Shown here: one piece after another, positions 61,358 through 64,000 of the stretch
How positions within the stretch are numbered: the stretch's first letter is position 1
Layout of the letters: each line of letters begins with the position of its first letter
Assembly (NCBI GenBank): GCA_000719025.1
Contig: JODP01000010.1
Span: 1 to 64,000, forward strand
Length of the DNA: 64,000 nt
Reading direction: 5' to 3'
Origin: Kineosporia aurantiaca JCM 3230
GTDB taxonomy: Bacteria > Actinomycetota > Actinomycetes > Actinomycetales > Kineosporiaceae
Program-made: the position numbers and the translations under genes
The notes under the pieces: model-generated
Seen by the model: only the letters and a program-made list of their open reading frames with translations
Database searches by the model: none
What the model was told of the DNA's origin: nothing

Positions 61358-62707
61358 TCAGAGACCGAGTGCCCTGCGCATGGTGAAGAACAGGTCGGTC
61401 TGGTTGGTGACGCCCAGGACGTTGGCCGCCTGCGGCCCACCCGCCGCGATCCGGACCTCGGTACCGGTGTGCTGCTGCGAACCGGTGATGTCCGCGGTGG
61501 CGTAGGACAGCGTCATCTCGCCGCCCTCAAGGGTTTTCAGCGTCGCCGTGTAGCCCTTGGTCGGGCCCTCGACGATCTGCGACGTGTGACCGTGGTCGGC
61601 ACTCACCACGACCAGCGTGTCCTTGTGCGACTTCTGGTAGTCCAGCGCCTTCTTCACCGCGGCATCGAACGCGATCGTCTCACCGATCTGGCCGCACGGG
61701 TTGGCCGCGTGGTCCTGCTTGTCGATCGAGGCCCCCTCGATCTGCAGGAAGAAGCCCTTCTTGGACTTCTTGGTCTGCTGACCGAGCACGTCCAGCGCCT
61801 TGCCGGCCATGTCGGCCAGGTGCGGCTGGGTAGCGGTGCGAGCGGTGTTGGGCGCACAGGACGCCGGGGCGGTGCCCTCGAGGGTGGGCTTGGGGCCGAC
61901 CCACTCCAGGTCCATGTTGTTCTTGGCGAAGGAACCGAGGATCGGCTTGTCCGCCGTGGCCTTGGCCAGCTCGTCCGCCGTGGTGACGACCTGGTAGCCG
62001 CCGGCCCTGGCCTGGTCGGTCACGGTCCGGCCCTTGAACTGGCCGGCCGTGGACTTCTGCTCGAAGTAGGCGCTGCCGCCGCCGAGCAGGACGTCGGGGC
62101 GGGTGGCCACCATCTGCTCGGCGATGCTGCCCTTGCCGCCGTTCTCGATCAGGTTGACCTCGCAGCCCTCCATCACGGCGGGCCCCTTGCAGTCCCGGTC
62201 GACCACGTGGGACGCGAGCACGGCGGGGGTGGCGTCCTGCACCTCGGCCGTGGTCACGTCGCCGGTACGGAAGCCCGACTTCTTGGCCAGCTCGAGGATG
62301 GTGGCCACGGACTTCTCGTCCGGCGTCACCGAGATCGCCCCGTTGTACGTCTTGTGGCCGGTCGCCCAGCCGGTGCCCGAGGCCGCCGAGTCGGTGACGT
62401 AGTCGGGGATGGACGGCTTGTCCTTCTGCACGGCATAGGTGGTGTAGGCGCCGGTGAGCGGCAACGTGTCCATCGCCAGACGCCCGTCCGCACCGACCTG
62501 GTAGTTACGGGCCGAGGTGATCTCGCTGTCCCCCATACCGTCGCCGATCAGGAGGATCACGTTGCGGGCCTTGCCACCGATGATCGCCTTCTTCGCCGCG
62601 CGCGTGTTGTCACCGTGGCCGCCGGCAAATGCCGCGACCGGCGCCGCGACCAGCGCGCAGGTGGCAAAACCGACGACGAGCTTGGTGCGCTTGTTCAGTG
62701 TCATCAA
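61358..62707 (-). CDS. phoA: Secreted alkaline phosphatase, PhoA family
   Basis: 449 aa. N-terminal signal peptide: basic start, hydrophobic VVGFATCALVAAPVAA, cleavage near AFA. The core shows NVILLIGDGMGDSEITSARN (metal Asp), DYVTDSAASGTGWATGHKTY with the nucleophile Ser in DSAASGT, QIEGASIDKQDHAANPCG and VVVSADHGHTS (metal His/Asp), and a final QHTGTEVRI His. All key metal ligands of PhoA are seen. Hydrolyses phosphomonoesters outside the cell, normally induced by phosphate starvation; no PHO box could be read with confidence. Confidence 0.95.
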   Translation of the reverse strand: MMTLNKRTKLVVGFATCALVAAPVAAFAGGHGDNTRAAKKAIIGGKARNVILLIGDGMGDSEITSARNYQVGADGRLAMDTLPLTGAYTTYAVQKDKPSIPDYVTDSAASGTGWATGHKTYNGAISVTPDEKSVATILELAKKSGFRTGDVTTAEVQDATPAVLASHVVDRDCKGPAVMEGCEVNLIENGGKGSIAEQMVATRPDVLLGGGSAYFEQKSTAGQFKGRTVTDQARAGGYQVVTTADELAKATADKPILGSFAKNNMDLEWVGPKPTLEGTAPASCAPNTARTATQPHLADMAGKALDVLGQQTKKSKKGFFLQIEGASIDKQDHAANPCGQIGETIAFDAAVKKALDYQKSHKDTLVVVSADHGHTSQIVEGPTKGYTATLKTLEGGEMTLSYATADITGSQQHTGTEVRIAAGGPQAANVLGVTNQTDLFFTMRRALGL

Positions 62708-63233
62708 AATCCATTCCTGGTCGATGCACAGTCAATGGACAGCAAGTACACAGGCGAACGCCGTCTCCCGGGTGACCGCAAGCGAAGCGGAATCTGAACA
62801 GTCGTTCCGTCTTGGCCTTCAGCGAACCCCGTCGAACACGGTCTGGGGAGGGATCACTTCACGCCCGACTGGCGCAGGTGAACAAGGCCTGCCTCGGCGA
62901 CCACGCAGTCCTCGCAACGCATCCGCCAGCGGCATCAGGGAGATCCGCTGCTTCTCCACGCCCCGCTCGGCAACGGCAGATCCCTTAAGGACACTGCCGC
63001 CCAGGCCGACCAGCCCACCGGAACGTGGCGCCATCGCGCCCAGATCGATCGAGTTGTGCGCCGTCCTTGGGCGGAAACCAGTCGTCGTCCGGTATGCCTT
63101 GATCATGCATCCACGACGGTGATCTCGTCATTGGTCACGAGGGGCCGGGCGTGAGGACCATGAGCCAGCCACTTAGCTGTACGACGCGTCCGTCTTCGCC
63201 GTCCGGGCCGACCCGACGAGGGGACGACTCCGG
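62708..63233. other. About 525 bases without a supported gene
   Basis: Upstream of phoA. Minus-strand pieces such as VAERGVEKQRISLMPLADAL (near 62920-62980) and, in another frame, RMRCEDCVVAEAGLVHLRQS (near 62875-62930) are protein-like but interrupted, and probably belong to one decayed small gene. The phoA promoter must lie in 62710-62800; no clear elements were identified. Confidence 0.35.
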
Positions 63234-64000
63234 TTACTCAGTTTTCAGGGTGACGACTGGTGCTCCTTCAGCCACGGCCCAGGTCAGCGCTTGGCGGATC
63301 TCAGCAACGGGAAGCGGCCGCCGCCGGGTCTCGGTCACGGCGACAGTTGCCGTGGCCGACAGGAAAGGGTTGTCCTGGCTGGCCGTCACGAATCTCGCGC
63401 CGACCCGATATGCCATGCGCAGCGCCTCTCCTGAGGCATGGCGGGCATGATCAGGATGAACTCGTCGTCGGCGACCCGGGTGGCCCGGTCCTCGGGGCGA
63501 AGGAGCGCGGTCAGAACGCCGACGATTTGCTCGGCCTCACGAGCCTCGATGCGCCGGTCCCGATGATCTGTCTCCGCCTGCGACCGCGTCACGCGCACAC
63601 CGAAAAGCGCGACGGGCAAGACCCCGGACGCCGTGACCCCGCCCGCACCGGACCATCGGCGTACACCTTGGTCCGTGGTCAGCCCCGCTTCGGCGGAGTC
63701 CGCGCGGTCTACGTCCAGTTCTCTTTTCAGAGAACGGATCTGAGCACGGTGTCGTTCGCTCTGCTTCATGAAGAGCCCGATGGAGGCGTCCACGCGAACC
63801 TCACCGGGCGTTGCCGGGAGGTGGCGGACGCGCTGCACGACATTGTCGATGGATGACTGCGCAGCGGCCGGAAGCCGATCGGCCAGCTCCGTTCGCAGCC
63901 TCAGCACCTCATGCAGGGCGTCGTCCCGGCGAAAGCGCGACCAGCCGTCGAAGAGCCGCCCGCTCTCGATCGTCTCGGCGCTCGGATCTACTTCCTCACG
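63234..64000 (-). pseudogene. Degenerate GGDEF-domain protein, frameshifted, 5' end beyond the window
   Basis: The frame is open from the window edge. A helical N terminus (SSIDNVVQRVRHLP, QIRSLKRELDVDR) is followed by a GGDEF domain: VGVLTALLRPEDRATRVADD then EFILIMPAMP, where the signature is VADDEF rather than GGDEF. At about 63437 the frame shifts by one base, and the domain continues EALRMAYRVGARFVTASQDN and TETRRRPLPVAEIRQALTWA to the stop at 63234. The degenerate signature and the frameshift argue against cyclase activity; a sequence error at 63437 would restore a full-length protein that might bind GTP or c-di-GMP. Confidence 0.68.

Noticed and set aside
61469..62797. 442-codon plus-strand frame opposite the alkaline phosphatase
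   Set aside because: The minus-strand PhoA gene has all metal-site motifs; the plus frame is its mirror.
62819..63106. 95-codon minus-strand frame as a gene upstream of phoA
   Set aside because: The composition is mixed, another frame looks more protein-like over part of it, and no family is recognised; kept only as a possible decayed gene in the gap entry.

Overview
The window reads as chromosomal DNA of a high-GC actinomycete. Evidence: strong G/C third-position bias, frequent GTG starts, two very large LuxR-family ATPase regulators (LAL type), MmyB-type XRE regulators, SigE-type ECF sigma factors and two deazaflavin (F420)-type nitroreductases. The genus cannot be fixed from the sequence. 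No rRNA, tRNA, CRISPR array or complete mobile element was seen.

The content is mostly accessory redox/detoxification metabolism. Small units recur: a TetR, XRE or LAL regulator beside an SDR, zinc or quinone oxidoreductase, alpha/beta hydrolase or MFS exporter, often with a visible palindromic operator in the shared upstream gap. Layout: 1-4207 a broken oxidoreductase, a TetR and LAL regulator 1; 5254-10038 quinone oxidoreductase, BBE-type FAD oxidase, F420-type oxidoreductase and two alpha/beta hydrolases; 10571-14287 a four-gene minus-strand operon (RmlD-like reductase, nucleotidyltransferase-like/APH-kinase two-domain protein, cupin, HAD hydrolase) that looks like an unassigned sugar or phosphonate-like pathway; 14800-18900 a graveyard of gene fragments (IS30 joined to a tyrosine recombinase tail, GGDEF, EamA, arginase, hydrolase); 19067-22969 a sigma-region-4-like protein, an XRE-TPR regulator and two small paralogous proteins; 23391-29633 TetR/ADH/cupin/DUF2255 and XRE/SDR/lipoprotein/MFS units; 30504-31263 an orphan polymorphic-toxin tip and an Imm11-like immunity gene, both damaged.

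32028-36902 holds two ECF sigma factor modules with partner membrane proteins, an NmrA-type oxidoreductase and a divergent TetR. 37025-43828 is a tightly overlapping operon for a PaoABC-like molybdenum aldehyde oxidase with XdhC, a DJ-1/PfpI protein and a hydrolase. A divergent SDR-TetR unit follows, with twin TetR operators. 45399-49139 is an operon of two related hydrolases, an MFS exporter with a frameshift, a VOC protein and an NTF2-like protein. 49245-55821 has a tautomerase, LAL regulator 2, an SDR, an XRE regulator and a DHA2 exporter. 56751-59158 holds a TetR fused to a degenerate SDR, divergent from a hydrolase over a perfect operator. 59453-64000 has GNAT acetyltransferases, a secreted alkaline phosphatase and a frameshifted degenerate GGDEF protein running off the edge.

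The most unusual items are the TetR-pseudoSDR fusion, the four-gene operon at 10.5-14.3 kb, the toxin-tip/Imm11 remnant and three independent decaying GGDEF genes. Many broken genes lie beside intact operons, which suggests a region under relaxed selection and repeated insertion/deletion.
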